Below, one piece after another: positions 26,590-37,539 of a stretch of 64,000 nucleotides of DNA. A model generated the notes under the pieces. It did no database searches. It saw only the letters and a program-made list of their open reading frames with translations, and was not told the origin of the DNA. Positions within the stretch are counted from its first letter, which is position 1; each line of letters starts with the position of its first letter. The DNA is from Mycolicibacterium parafortuitum (GTDB lineage: Bacteria > Actinomycetota > Actinomycetes > Mycobacteriales > Mycobacteriaceae): the NCBI RefSeq assembly GCF_010725485.1, contig NZ_AP022598.1:124001-188000 (forward strand). The letters are read 5' to 3'. The position numbers were made by a program, and so were the translations under genes.

Positions 26590-28435
26590 GATATCTACGC
26601 GCACTGGGCAAGTCGAGGATTTCGCCGCAGCGGTCGCCGCGCATGGCGACATCACCACCGACGAGGGCGTCCTCACCGAACGCGGCCGCGACTACTGGGG
26701 CGACGGAGGAATGGCGAGCCTGCTGGTGCGTCCCCACGGCCGCGACGACGTTGCCGCGATCATGCGCCTGGCCTCCGAGCACGGCGTCGCGGTTGTGCCA
26801 CGCGGCGGCGCGTCGAACTGCTCTGGCGGAATGATGCCTGCCGCAGGCAGGGTACTGCTGGATCTCACCGGCCTGAATCAGATCCTCGACATCGACGCCG
26901 AGAATCGCCGCGCCCGGGTCGAAACCGGTGTTGTCAATTCCGATCTGCAAACGGCCTTGGCTCCGCACGGGTTGTGTTTCTCACCCGATCCGGTCTCGGC
27001 GCACCTGGCGACCATCGGCGGGAACATCATCGAAAACGCCGGTGGCCCCCACGCGCTGAAGTACGGCGTCACGTATAACCATGTCCTGAGCGTCAACGTG
27101 GTCCTGCCCGACGGATCGACGGTCACCTTCAGCGCCGACGACGAAGGCCCAGACCTCCTCGGTGTCCTGATCGGATCAGAAGGGACGCTTGGAATCATCA
27201 CCGAGGCAACCGTCGCCCTGCGCCCGATCGCCGACGTCACGCACAGCCTGATGGGTGCGTTCGCCTCCGCGCGGGAGGCCGCCGACACCATCGCTGCAGT
27301 GATCGCCACCGGCGTGGTGCCGGCAGCCGTCGAGTGGTTGGACCGCGCAGGTATCGCAGGGCTGCAGCAGTTCTATGACACCGGCTATCCGCTGGACGCC
27401 GATTCAATAGTGCTCATCGACGTGGACGGAACAGCAGCGGAGGTGGAGCGAGATCAGGCCATCGTGGAACGGGTGTTAGGCGAGCGGGCGACCGAGGTCC
27501 GAGTCGCCGAGGACGACAAAGACCGCGCCGCATTGTGGTACGGCCGCCTCAACGCCCCCAACTCAGTGGTGCAGAGCGGCAAGGGCTTCTTCATCGGGGA
27601 TGTCACCGTGCCCCGCGACCGGATACCCGAGATGCAAGAAGCCATTCAGTCCATCGCCGCACGCCATTCCGACGGCCTCCTGTTCATTGCGGTATGCGGC
27701 CACGCGGGCGACGGCGACCTGCACCCCACGACGTTTTACGACAAGGAGAATCCACTGGCGGCATCCGCTCTGGAAGCGGCGAACAACGAGATCATCGACG
27801 CCGCACTCGATCTGGGCGGCACCATCACCGGTGAGCACGGCGTCGGCACCGAAAAGATCCCGTTCATGACAAAACGCTTCACCTCAGTGGAGATTGCCGC
27901 ACAACGGTCGATCAAGAAGGCGTTCGATCCTGCCGGACTGCTCAACCCCGGCATCATGCTGCCCGACGTATCCGACGAAGAGCCCGATACCGCCATCTTC
28001 GGCGCCGCCGTGCGCGACGCCCTGACGCGAAGCATCACTTTCGATCCGAACGCCGCGCTCACCGTCGGTGACAACACCGACGTCACCATCAACCTCGGCA
28101 ACCTGAGTCTTGTCGTCGGCGCAGACACCACCATTGAGGCACTCAACCGCCACCTGGACGAGCATGGGGTGACGTGCCCTGCCGTGCCGACCGCCGGCCC
28201 GGAACGGACCATCGGAGAACTCGTCGCGACCGCGACCGGGACCGAACGAGAGGGCATCAGGCACGCCCTACTCGGCGCCGACGTGACCATCATCGACGGA
28301 CAAACTCGCGCGCGCGTCGGCGCCGAAACCATGAAAGATGTTGCCGGATACGACACCAAACGGCTTTACATCAGCGCCCGCGGCGCCTTCGGCGCACTCG
28401 AAACCCTCATATTCAAGATCTCGGTAAAAGCGTGA
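26582..28435 (+). CDS. FAD-linked 2-hydroxyacid dehydrogenase, GlcD-GlcE fusion
   Basis: 617 residues, overlapping the tautomerase gene by 8 bases. Residues 40-450 are GlcD-like: an FAD-binding part (AVVPRGGASNCSGGMMPAAG, DPVSAHLATIGGNI, LIGSEGTLGI) and a C-terminal oxidase part with CGHAGDGDLHP, TGEHGVGTEK and FDPAGLLNPG. Residues 500-617 form an extra half domain like GlcE of glycolate oxidase, ending GAETMKDVAGYDTKRLY. GlcD and GlcE are normally separate. In this cluster it may oxidise a D-2-hydroxyacid such as D-mandelate to the substrate of the decarboxylase. No iron-sulfur GlcF partner is nearby, so the electron acceptor is unknown. Confidence 0.83.
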   Translation: MTEISTRTGQVEDFAAAVAAHGDITTDEGVLTERGRDYWGDGGMASLLVRPHGRDDVAAIMRLASEHGVAVVPRGGASNCSGGMMPAAGRVLLDLTGLNQILDIDAENRRARVETGVVNSDLQTALAPHGLCFSPDPVSAHLATIGGNIIENAGGPHALKYGVTYNHVLSVNVVLPDGSTVTFSADDEGPDLLGVLIGSEGTLGIITEATVALRPIADVTHSLMGAFASAREAADTIAAVIATGVVPAAVEWLDRAGIAGLQQFYDTGYPLDADSIVLIDVDGTAAEVERDQAIVERVLGERATEVRVAEDDKDRAALWYGRLNAPNSVVQSGKGFFIGDVTVPRDRIPEMQEAIQSIAARHSDGLLFIAVCGHAGDGDLHPTTFYDKENPLAASALEAANNEIIDAALDLGGTITGEHGVGTEKIPFMTKRFTSVEIAAQRSIKKAFDPAGLLNPGIMLPDVSDEEPDTAIFGAAVRDALTRSITFDPNAALTVGDNTDVTINLGNLSLVVGADTTIEALNRHLDEHGVTCPAVPTAGPERTIGELVATATGTEREGIRHALLGADVTIIDGQTRARVGAETMKDVAGYDTKRLYISARGAFGALETLIFKISVKA

Positions 28436-28508
28436 TCCGAAACGCCAAGGACGCTGCCGCGTTTCGTCCCGACAACCGTGGCGAGGCGCCGCCGCCCTAG
28501 CACGGAAT

Positions 28509-28537
28509 CACCCCCGGTGAAGTTCTCACCGGGGGTG
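28509..28537. terminator. shared terminator hairpin between convergent units
   Basis: Perfect 12-base arms CACCCCCGGTGA and TCACCGGGGGTG with a 5-base loop, between the stop of the flavoprotein gene (28435) and the stop of groEL1 (28554). It can serve both strands. Confidence 0.75.
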
Positions 28538-28553
28538 TTCCATTCAGCACTTC

Positions 28554-30191
<1,638 letters not shown>

Positions 30192-30217
30192 CTAGGGACG
30201 GGTGGGTGGAACGCGCA

Positions 30218-30260
30218 CCGCCCCGGACATCACCCGTATGTACGGGAACGTCCGGGGCGG
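30218..30260 (-). promoter_or_regulatory. stem-loop between groES and groEL1
   Basis: Arms CCGCCCCGGAC (30218-30228) and GTCCGGGGCGG (30250-30260) pair perfectly, with an inner CCCGTA-TG-TACGGG stem. It fills the groES-groEL1 gap and could act as an RNA-processing site or partial terminator setting the relative amounts of the two products. Confidence 0.6.
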
Positions 30261-30273
30261 AACACGATTCGCT

Positions 30274-30576
30274 CTACTTGGAGACGACAGCCAGCACGTC
30301 GCGGGCCGACAGGATCAGGTACTCCTCGCCGTTGTACTTGATCTCGGTGCCGCCGTACTTGCTGTAGATGACCACGTCGCCCTCCGACACGTCCAGAGGA
30401 ATCCGCTTCTCGCCATCCTCATCCCAGCGGCCGGGGCCAACTGCGACGACGGTGCCTTCCTGCGGCTTCTCCTTGGCGGTGTCGGGGATGACCAGACCGG
30501 AAGCGGTCGTGGTCTCGGCCTCGTTGGCCTGAACGAGGATCTTGTCCTCGAGTGGCTTGATGTTCACGCTCGCCAC
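30274..30576 (-). CDS. groES: 10 kDa co-chaperonin GroES
   Basis: 100 residues: [20 protein letters not shown], the mobile loop [20 protein letters not shown] that binds GroEL, then [15 protein letters not shown] and [20 protein letters not shown]. Caps the GroEL ring during ATP-driven folding. First gene of the operon, with a CIRCE operator about 103 bases upstream, so HrcA repression relieved by heat or unfolded protein is expected. Confidence 0.98.
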   Translation of the reverse strand: MASVNIKPLEDKILVQANEAETTTASGLVIPDTAKEKPQEGTVVAVGPGRWDEDGEKRIPLDVSEGDVVIYSKYGGTEIKYNGEEYLILSARDVLAVVSK

Positions 30577-30933
30577 GATGGAGCCCCTTCACTCGATTTA
30601 GGTGTGTGTACTCGGTGGCCGACTCTTCCCTCGCGCCGTCGTCGCGGGTGCCGACACGGGGGTGGACCGACCTGCCGCCTAGCACTCTATACAGGAGAGT
30701 GCTAGCACTCAAGGCTGGGGTGGCACACTTCTTCCGTCAGCGAACATTCCCGCTGGCTATCCGCGCAGCGAATATCAGTCTCGCGCCGCGTGCCGATCCC
30801 CAGTGTGCGGTGTCGGATGCGGTCGACGCCAGGGAATCGGCGGCTTCGGGTCGGTTATCCACACATCCGAATCGATCCCCCACCGGGGTTTTCGGGTCCG
30901 GAGATGTCACCCCGCCCCGGTAATATCGCACAC
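30577..30933. promoter_or_regulatory. intergenic region between groES and the DUF222 gene
   Basis: 357 bases without a gene. It contains the CIRCE operator and heat-shock promoter of groES (annotated separately) and upstream sequence for the divergent DUF222/HNH gene. Nothing else was recognised. Confidence 0.6.
30679..30705 (-). promoter_or_regulatory. CIRCE operator (HrcA site)
   Basis: TAGCACTC-N9-GAGTGCTA, an exact CIRCE inverted repeat, about 103 bases upstream of groES. On the minus strand TATAGA (30691-30686) lies inside it with TTGAGT upstream at 30712-30707, so HrcA binding would block the promoter. Confidence 0.92.
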
Positions 30934-32712
30934 ATGTTCGAAGTGTCGGTGGCCGAGCCCGAGAGTCTTGCCGGGCTCTCCGATGCCGACCTGATCGACG
31001 CGGCGCGGGCAGCGGGCCGGGCCGAGAATGCGGTGTGCGCACGCAAGCTGGCGGTGATGGCCGAACTGTTCGGCCGCCGGGTCGACCTCGCCCCGGAGGA
31101 GCGGCTGTACTGGTGGATCGATCCGCAGGCCGCGGTCACCGCCGAGATCGCCGCGGCGTATCGGATCACCCAAAGCTTGGCGCTGCACCAGACCTACCGC
31201 GCCGTCGTCCTCCGGGACCGGCTGCCGCGGGTGGGGGCGCTGTTTCTGGCCGGGACGATCGGCGAGATGCTGGTGCGCGCGATCATCACCCGCACCGACC
31301 TGATCACCGACCCGGCCCTGATCGCCGCCGTCGATGCCGAACTCGCCGAGGCGGTCACCGGGTGGGGGCCGTTGTCGGTGAAAGCCACCCAAGCCCACAT
31401 CGACGAGATCGTCGAACGCCACGACCCGGACGCGGTACGCAAATCCCGCGACGCCGAGATCGGACCAGCCCTGGAATTCGGTGCCCCCACCGACGCGCCC
31501 GGGTTCACCACCATCTGGTCGCGGGTCTTCGACGGCGACGCCGCCGCCGGCTGGCGCACCCTGACCGCAATGGCCTACAGCGTCTGCGACGCCGACCCCC
31601 GCACCCTCGACCAGCGCCGCAAGGACGCCTGGGCCGCGCTGCTGCACGGCATCACCAGCCTGGCCTGTCGCTGCGGCAACACCGACTGTGAAGCCGCCAT
31701 CAACCCCCGGCCCGTCCCCGAAGTCATCGTCTACGCCCTCACCGACCACACCACCACAAACACCGAACCCGCGGCGCGTGCCGAACTGCGCGACGATCCG
31801 CCCGCCGACACCGAGGGTGACGAGCCGCAGCCCGAGGAAGCCGTTCGGGCCGAAGTGCCACGGGAAGGCGATGACGCCGACGCCGATGAGCGGCCGGAGC
31901 CCGACCAGCCCGCAGCACTGGACCGTCCCGCCCCGCCCGCCGACGAGCCGAGCGTCGAGGAAACCACCCCGTCCAAGGAGTCGAGGGAAGGCGCAGACAC
32001 CGACAGCGGCGCCGCGGCCGACGAGCAGCCCGCCCCGCCCGCTCAGCCCTCCCCGCCCGCGCCCGCGCCGCGGCGCAGCGCCCCGGTCCTGCTGCCCGGC
32101 CGGTCGGGCTATGTCTTCGGGTCCGGGTTCCTACCCGCCCCGTTCTTCGACACCATGCTCAACAGCGCCAAGATCCGCGAAATCATCCACCCCGGCCACA
32201 CCGCACCAGAGCCGCGCTACACCCCCTCAGCCGCCCTCGCCGAGTTCGTCCGCTGCCGCGACCTGACCTGTCGCTTCCCCGGCTGCGACAAACCCGCCAC
32301 CACCGCCGACATCGACCACACCGTCCCCCACCCGGTCGGGCCCACCCACGCCTCAAACCTGAAGACACTGTGCCGTTTCCACCATTTGCTGAAGACTTTC
32401 TGGGCCGGGCCCGGCGGTTGGAAAGACCGCCAACACCCCGACGGCACCATCGTGTGGACCTCACCAACCGGACACACCTACACCACCCACCCCGGCAGCC
32501 GACTCCTGTTCCCGGCACTGTGCAAACCCACCGGCACCCTCTGGACCGGCGACCCACCCCACGTGCCACACAGCGACAACCGCGCAGCGATGATGCCGCG
32601 CCGCACCCGCACACGCGCACAAAGCCGCACCGCCTACATCACCCGCGAACGCCAACACAACGCCGACCAACGCGGTGACACACCCCGCGGCAACGACCCA
32701 CCACCCTTCTGA
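30934..32712 (+). CDS. DUF222 / HNH endonuclease domain protein (13E12 repeat family)
   Basis: 592 residues from ATG 30934. The N-terminal DUF222 region has EERLYWWIDPQAAVTAEIAA and RLPRVGALFLAGTIGEML. A long acidic and Pro-rich linker covers about residues 280-385. A C-terminal HNH motif at about 440-490 (CRFPGCDKPATTADIDHTVP, NLKTLCRFHHLLKT) has paired Cys and the catalytic His. Mycobacteria carry many paralogues of this family, some as mobile-like repeats; a role in DNA cleavage is presumed but unproven. The gene stands alone and converges with tsaD. Confidence 0.85.
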   Translation: MFEVSVAEPESLAGLSDADLIDAARAAGRAENAVCARKLAVMAELFGRRVDLAPEERLYWWIDPQAAVTAEIAAAYRITQSLALHQTYRAVVLRDRLPRVGALFLAGTIGEMLVRAIITRTDLITDPALIAAVDAELAEAVTGWGPLSVKATQAHIDEIVERHDPDAVRKSRDAEIGPALEFGAPTDAPGFTTIWSRVFDGDAAAGWRTLTAMAYSVCDADPRTLDQRRKDAWAALLHGITSLACRCGNTDCEAAINPRPVPEVIVYALTDHTTTNTEPAARAELRDDPPADTEGDEPQPEEAVRAEVPREGDDADADERPEPDQPAALDRPAPPADEPSVEETTPSKESREGADTDSGAAADEQPAPPAQPSPPAPAPRRSAPVLLPGRSGYVFGSGFLPAPFFDTMLNSAKIREIIHPGHTAPEPRYTPSAALAEFVRCRDLTCRFPGCDKPATTADIDHTVPHPVGPTHASNLKTLCRFHHLLKTFWAGPGGWKDRQHPDGTIVWTSPTGHTYTTHPGSRLLFPALCKPTGTLWTGDPPHVPHSDNRAAMMPRRTRTRAQSRTAYITRERQHNADQRGDTPRGNDPPPF

Positions 32713-32719
32713 CGGGCGG

Positions 32720-33742
32720 TCAGGCGACCTGGCCCTGCACCACCGGAAGACCGGGATCACTTGCCGCGTCCAACGGAGACGGTGCGGCGCCTGCCGCGAT
32801 CAGATGCGCGGCGAACGAGGCGATCATCGCGCCGTTGTCGGTACACAGCCGGGGCCGCGGAATCCGTAACGTCATCCCGGCCTCCTGGCACCGCTGCTCC
32901 GCCAGTTCGCGCAGCCGCGAATTCGCCGCCACACCACCGGCGATCAACAGCGTCGACACGCCCAGATCCTTCGCCGCCCGAACGGCCTTCGCCGTCAGCA
33001 CATCGGCCACCGCCTCCTGGAAACCCGCCGCGACATCAGCCTGCGACGCCTCCGGATGGCTCTCCACATACCGCGCCACCGCCGTCTTCAGCCCCGAGAA
33101 ACTGAACGCATACGGATCGTCTCGCGGACCTGTCATCCCGCGCGGGAACACGATCGCCTTCGGATCCCCTTCGCGCGCAAGCTCGTCCAGCACCCGGCCG
33201 CCCGGATACCCGAGCCCCAGCAGCCGCGCGATCTTGTCGTACGCCTCACCGGCCGCATCATCGACCGTCGACCCCAACTCCACGATCGGCTCCCCCAGCG
33301 ACCGGACATGCAGCAGGTTCGTGTGCCCGCCCGAGACAAGCAAGCCGATACTCTCCGGCAGCGGACCATGGTCGTACACGTCTGCCGCCAGATGCCCGCC
33401 CAGATGGTTCACCGCATAGAACGGCACCTGCCACGCGGCCGAATAGGCCTTCGCCGCAGCCACTCCCACCAACAGCGCCCCGGCCAGACCTGGCCCGATC
33501 GTCGCCGCGACCACGTCCGGCCTCTCGATTCCGGCCGTGTCCAGCGCGCGTCGCATCGTCGGCCCCAGCGCCTCCAGATGCGCCCTCGACGCGATCTCCG
33601 GAACCACCCCGCCGAAGCGCGCGTGTTCGTCCACACTCGAGGCGACCTCATCGGCCAGCAACCTCACCGAACCGTCGTCGCCCAACTCGGCGATACCGAC
33701 TCCCGTTTCGTCACAGGAACTCTCGATGGCAAGGATGATCAT
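32720..33742 (-). CDS. tsaD: tRNA N6-threonylcarbamoyltransferase TsaD
   Basis: 340 residues. Transfers the threonylcarbamoyl group to A37 of ANN-decoding tRNAs. Metal-binding motif NHLGGH (about residues 107-112), ASKHA-family signatures [46 protein letters not shown] and [10 protein letters not shown]. It overlaps rimI by 4 bases (ATGA) in the same operon as tsaB and tsaE, which form the rest of the complex. Confidence 0.97.
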   Translation of the reverse strand: MIILAIESSCDETGVGIAELGDDGSVRLLADEVASSVDEHARFGGVVPEIASRAHLEALGPTMRRALDTAGIERPDVVAATIGPGLAGALLVGVAAAKAYSAAWQVPFYAVNHLGGHLAADVYDHGPLPESIGLLVSGGHTNLLHVRSLGEPIVELGSTVDDAAGEAYDKIARLLGLGYPGGRVLDELAREGDPKAIVFPRGMTGPRDDPYAFSFSGLKTAVARYVESHPEASQADVAAGFQEAVADVLTAKAVRAAKDLGVSTLLIAGGVAANSRLRELAEQRCQEAGMTLRIPRPRLCTDNGAMIASFAAHLIAAGAAPSPLDAASDPGLPVVQGQVA

Positions 33743-34191
33743 CGCCGCTCCCGCTTCATCGTGTACGCATCCGCGCCGCTGACTCGGTAGTACCGCTTGC
33801 GAACGCCCATCTTCTCGAAACCTTCACTCTCGTACAGCGCGATCGCCGCCGCGTTGTCGGTCCGCACCTCAAGGAAGATCGCGCCGTGGTCGGCGTAATC
33901 GAAAAGTCGGTGCAGCAGCTGCCTGCCGATCCCGTGCCCCTGATACGCCGGATCGACACCGATCGTGTGGACCTCGTACTCGTACGGCTTGAATCGCCCC
34001 AACCGCGCGATCCCCGCGTACCCCACCAGCTTGTCGTCAACCCGAGCGCCGACATAGTGGTTGTGTTTCGCCGCGAGTTCCGCCAGGAATGCCCGCTCCG
34101 GCCATGGATCGTCCCCATCGAACAGCTGGGATTCCAGTTCCGCGCATCGTGCCGCATCGGCCGGCCTCAGCGGTCCGTACTCAACATTCAC
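33739..34191 (-). CDS. rimI: ribosomal protein S18-alanine N-acetyltransferase RimI
   Basis: 150 residues from GTG 34191, whose GTGA overlaps the tsaB stop; a longer frame to 34269 lies inside tsaB. GNAT fold with the acetyl-CoA loop [19 protein letters not shown], preceding strand EVHTIG, and [19 protein letters not shown] near the C-terminus. RimI acetylates ribosomal and other N-termini. In actinobacteria it is often next to the tsa genes, as here. Confidence 0.93.
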   Translation of the reverse strand: MNVEYGPLRPADAARCAELESQLFDGDDPWPERAFLAELAAKHNHYVGARVDDKLVGYAGIARLGRFKPYEYEVHTIGVDPAYQGHGIGRQLLHRLFDYADHGAIFLEVRTDNAAAIALYESEGFEKMGVRKRYYRVSGADAYTMKRERR

Positions 34192-34820
34192 CGCTTCACC
34201 GCCTGCGACGGCTTCGCATCGGGACGGCGTAGATACAGCGGTACGAGCGGCTCCGGCTCGGCGGACCAATCCGCCACGGCGGCAACCAGTCCCGCGGTGG
34301 TCGGGTAGACCGGTGCCAGCCTCGGCAGGTCGAACAGCGCAGCGTGGTCGATCGATCCCGCGACCGCTTCCGCCCCGGCGGGCACATCGCCCGGCGCGTT
34401 GACCGCGGGCCCGTCGAATCGGCGCCCGTCCCGATACCGCGCCCAGTACACCTCGCGACGACGGGCATCGGTCACCACCAGCACGTCACCGGTGGTCCCC
34501 ACAGCGATGGCGTCCAGGCTGCACACACCGTGCACCGGAAGGCCCAGCGCGTGTCCGAACGCCGCCGCCGTCGCCATCCCGACCCGCAACCCGGTGAACG
34601 GGCCCGGCCCGCACCCGACCACCACCGCGTCGAGCTGCTCTACCCCGACACCCGCCTCACCCAGCGCCCCGACGATGTTCGGGGTCAGCTGTTCGGCGTG
34701 GGCGCGCGCGTCCACCGTGACGTGCTCGGCAAGCACCGCGAGTGCATCGTCGTCGACGCGGACCACGCCTGCCGTCACCGCCGGCGTCGCGGTGTCCAGC
34801 GCCAGCACCAGCCGCGTCAC
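34188..34820 (-). CDS. tsaB: tRNA threonylcarbamoyladenosine biosynthesis protein TsaB
   Basis: 210 residues from GTG 34820, which overlaps the tsaE stop as GTGA. Motifs: RLVLALDTATPAVTAGVV, AHAEQLTPNI, VVVGCGPGPFTGLRVGMATA. TsaB is an inactive ASKHA homologue that scaffolds TsaD and TsaE. The C-terminal region is shorter than in TsaD and lacks the metal His pair. Second of three tsa genes in a coupled string. Confidence 0.95.
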   Translation of the reverse strand: MTRLVLALDTATPAVTAGVVRVDDDALAVLAEHVTVDARAHAEQLTPNIVGALGEAGVGVEQLDAVVVGCGPGPFTGLRVGMATAAAFGHALGLPVHGVCSLDAIAVGTTGDVLVVTDARRREVYWARYRDGRRFDGPAVNAPGDVPAGAEAVAGSIDHAALFDLPRLAPVYPTTAGLVAAVADWSAEPEPLVPLYLRRPDAKPSQAVKR

Positions 34821-35281
34821 GGCCGGCTCCACTGCCAGATCGCGGTGCGCGCGTCCGTGTCGGCGCAGCGCTCCAGCCGGATGTCGAGATGGTTGTCCGA
34901 CAGCCGCTCGGCCACACCCTCACCCCATTCGACGACCACGACCGCGTCGTCCAGATCGGTATCCAGATCAAGTGAGTCCAGTTCGGCCAGCAGGTCCACC
35001 GAGGACTCGTCGAGCAGCCGGTACAGGTCGACGTGCACCATCGCCGGTGCCCCCTCCCGTCGGGCGCGATGCACCCGCGCCAGCACGAACGTCGGCGAGA
35101 CCACCGGGCCCTCGACGTCGAGCGCCTGAGCGATCCCCTTGGCCAGCACAGTTTTCCCCGCGCCCAGCGGGCCTGAGAGCACGACGACGTCCCCGGCGCG
35201 CAGCTCCCGGCCCAACGAGTCGCCGAGCGCGATCGTGTCCTCGGGGGTGAGCAGTTCGGCGGTGCCGCTGCGATCAGCCAT
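34817..35281 (-). CDS. tsaE: tRNA threonylcarbamoyladenosine biosynthesis ATPase TsaE
   Basis: 154 residues. P-loop VVLSGPLGAGKTVLAKGIAQ (about 33-52), SPTFVLARVH, HVDLYRL and VVVVEWGEGV are the TsaE signatures. It supplies ATP hydrolysis to reset the TsaBD complex. The start overlaps the end of the alpha/beta hydrolase gene by 8 bases. Confidence 0.96.
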   Translation of the reverse strand: MADRSGTAELLTPEDTIALGDSLGRELRAGDVVVLSGPLGAGKTVLAKGIAQALDVEGPVVSPTFVLARVHRARREGAPAMVHVDLYRLLDESSVDLLAELDSLDLDTDLDDAVVVVEWGEGVAERLSDNHLDIRLERCADTDARTAIWQWSRP

Positions 35282-36362
35282 TCGACCGCACCCGCTCTTT
35301 GACCCGGCGGGTCAGCGCGACCAGTTTCGACGGCGTCGCCCGCTCCACCAACCGCACCAGCGCGTCGTCGATCAGGTCGGGGTGCTCCAGTTGGACGAGA
35401 TGTCCTGCGCCGCCGACGATCACGAGTTCACACTTGTCCAACGCATCGGCCATCTCCTGTGAGTATTCCATCGGTGTCAGCAGGTCGCGGTCGCCGCACG
35501 CCACCATGGTCGGAATCTTGTTCAACGTCTCCAGCCCGGCGGTCTCGTCGTGCACCTCGAGGGCGTGGAGGAACTCGACGAGCGTGGTGATCGGAGTGTC
35601 GTGCATCATCCGTTCGGAGAACGCGACCACACTCGGGCTGATCTTCTCGTCCCCGTAGGACGCCGCGCGCAGGATCGGCCCGATGACGGAGCGGGCCGCG
35701 CCACGCCCCCGGTGCATCATCCTCGGCGCGTATCGGGCTCCGAACCGCACCGCCTCCAGCGCGGGGTTCTTCAGGATCTCGCCCAGCGGGGAGCGCGAAA
35801 CACCTTCGGCCGCCGAGGAGATGAGTGCGGCGCCGACGATACGGGTCGGGTAGCGCTTCGGGTACTGCCGCGCATGCGAGAGCACGGTCATTCCGCCCAT
35901 CGAGTGGCCGACCAGCACCACCGGACCCTTCGGCGCCATCACCGCGAGCACGCTCTCCAGGTCCTGGCCGAGTTGTTCGACCGTGTAGGTCTCCGGTGGC
36001 GCCTCACCCGACTGACCGTGCCCGCGCTGGTCGTAGAACACCATGCGGACCTGATCGCCCCACTGCTCGGTGAGGCGGGCGCGCTGGAAATGGAACGACC
36101 CCATCCGAAGACAGAACCCGTGCGCGAAGACCACGGTCAGCGGCGCCTCCTGCGGCCCCACCTCGCGCACCGCCAGCGGCACCCCGTCGGGTGTGGTCAC
36201 CACGCAGCTGCGGTCGGCGTCGAGCAGCTCGAAATCCTCGTCCCGGTAGGGGTCGTCCTCGGTGAGCCTGCGCCGCAACGACCGCGCCGCCGTCACCCCG
36301 GCAGCTGAGCCGACCGCTACCACACCCGCCGCCCCGGCCAGCCATCCCGCGCCGCGGCTCAC
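35274..36362 (-). CDS. alpha/beta hydrolase with N-terminal membrane anchor
   Basis: 362 residues. N-terminal hydrophobic helix ([20 protein letters not shown], about 6-25) anchors or exports it. Alpha/beta hydrolase fold: oxyanion region [17 protein letters not shown], nucleophile elbow [12 protein letters not shown] with the Ser near 155, acid CGDRDLLTP and catalytic His in [11 protein letters not shown] lipase or esterase is likely; substrate unknown. It overlaps alr by 4 bases and tsaE by 8, a placement also seen in other fast-growing mycobacteria. Confidence 0.88.
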   Translation of the reverse strand: MSRGAGWLAGAAGVVAVGSAAGVTAARSLRRRLTEDDPYRDEDFELLDADRSCVVTTPDGVPLAVREVGPQEAPLTVVFAHGFCLRMGSFHFQRARLTEQWGDQVRMVFYDQRGHGQSGEAPPETYTVEQLGQDLESVLAVMAPKGPVVLVGHSMGGMTVLSHARQYPKRYPTRIVGAALISSAAEGVSRSPLGEILKNPALEAVRFGARYAPRMMHRGRGAARSVIGPILRAASYGDEKISPSVVAFSERMMHDTPITTLVEFLHALEVHDETAGLETLNKIPTMVACGDRDLLTPMEYSQEMADALDKCELVIVGGAGHLVQLEHPDLIDDALVRLVERATPSKLVALTRRVKERVRSNG

Positions 36363-37513
36363 GGCTGCCCACCTCCGACGTACCGGCGCACGATCCGTCC
36401 GCGCGGGCTCGTCACCACCTCATAGTTGATGGTGCCCAACACATCCGCCCAATCCTGCGCGGTCGGCTCACCGTCGGCACCGGGCCCGAACAGGATCGCG
36501 TCGTCGCCCTCGGAGACGTCCGTCGCGCCAGGTCCGAGGTCCACGACGAACTGGTCCATGCACACCCGCCCGACGTTCGGGTAACGCCTGCCGTTGATCG
36601 CCACCTCGAACCGGTTGCTCAACAGCCGGAACACCCCGTCGGCGTAGCCCGCGGGGATCACCGCCAAGGTGGTGTCACGGTCGGCGATCCAGGTGTGCCC
36701 GTACGAGACCCCGTCTCCGGCATGCACCGAACGGACCTTCGCGACAGGGCATTTCAGCGTCATCGCCGGCCGCAGACCCATGTCGCCGCGCTCCGGGATC
36801 GGCGTCTGCCCGTACACCGCGATACCGGGGCGCACCATGTCGAACGCCAGATCCGGCCTGGTCAACGCCGCCGGCGAATTGCACAGGTGCACAACGTCGT
36901 ACGCGATACCCGCACCCCGGGCCGTGGCGGCCATCTCGGTCAAGCGACGGGCCTGCTCGTCGTTGAACGGATGATCCGGCACGTCGCCGTGCGCGAGGTG
37001 CGACATCAGGCCGCGCACCGTCACCGCACCGTCGCGCAGGGCGCGCGCCAACGCGGCCAGGACGTCCGGGTATTCGTCCGGGCTGACGCCGTTGCGACTC
37101 AGACCGGTGTCTGCTTTGACGGTCACCACCGCGGTGCGGCCGGTGCGTGCCGCGGCATCGAGCAGGTCGTGCACCTGCCGCAGGGACGACACCGCGACCT
37201 CGATGTCGGCCTGCAACGCGGGCGCGAAGTCGGTGCCGGGCGGATGCAGCCAGCACAGGATCGGCGCGGTGATCCCGTCCCGGCGCAGTGCGAGCGCCTC
37301 GTCGACCGTGACGACCCCGAGAGCGGCGGCTCCCGCGGCCAGCGCGGCCCGGGCCACCGGGGCGGCGCCGTGGCCGTAACCGTCGGCCTTGACCACGGCC
37401 ATCACCGCGGCCGAACCCACGCTGTCGCGCACCACACCCACGTTGTGGGCGATGGCGTCGAGGTCGATCACCGCGCTGGGTGTGTTCATGAGCCTGTTCT
37501 CGGTAGTGGTCAC
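36359..37513 (-). CDS. alr: alanine racemase
   Basis: 384 residues from GTG 37513 (GGGGGCG upstream; ATG 37489 is the alternative). Makes D-alanine for peptidoglycan. PLP Lys42 in [19 protein letters not shown], the catalytic Tyr in [10 protein letters not shown] and [15 protein letters not shown]. Target of cycloserine in the family. First gene of the alr-hydrolase-tsaE-tsaB-rimI-tsaD string with overlaps throughout. Confidence 0.96.
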   Translation of the reverse strand: MTTTENRLMNTPSAVIDLDAIAHNVGVVRDSVGSAAVMAVVKADGYGHGAAPVARAALAAGAAALGVVTVDEALALRRDGITAPILCWLHPPGTDFAPALQADIEVAVSSLRQVHDLLDAAARTGRTAVVTVKADTGLSRNGVSPDEYPDVLAALARALRDGAVTVRGLMSHLAHGDVPDHPFNDEQARRLTEMAATARGAGIAYDVVHLCNSPAALTRPDLAFDMVRPGIAVYGQTPIPERGDMGLRPAMTLKCPVAKVRSVHAGDGVSYGHTWIADRDTTLAVIPAGYADGVFRLLSNRFEVAINGRRYPNVGRVCMDQFVVDLGPGATDVSEGDDAILFGPGADGEPTAQDWADVLGTINYEVVTSPRGRIVRRYVGGGQP

Positions 37514-37539
37514 CGCCCCCGATTGTCCCAGGCGCACGT

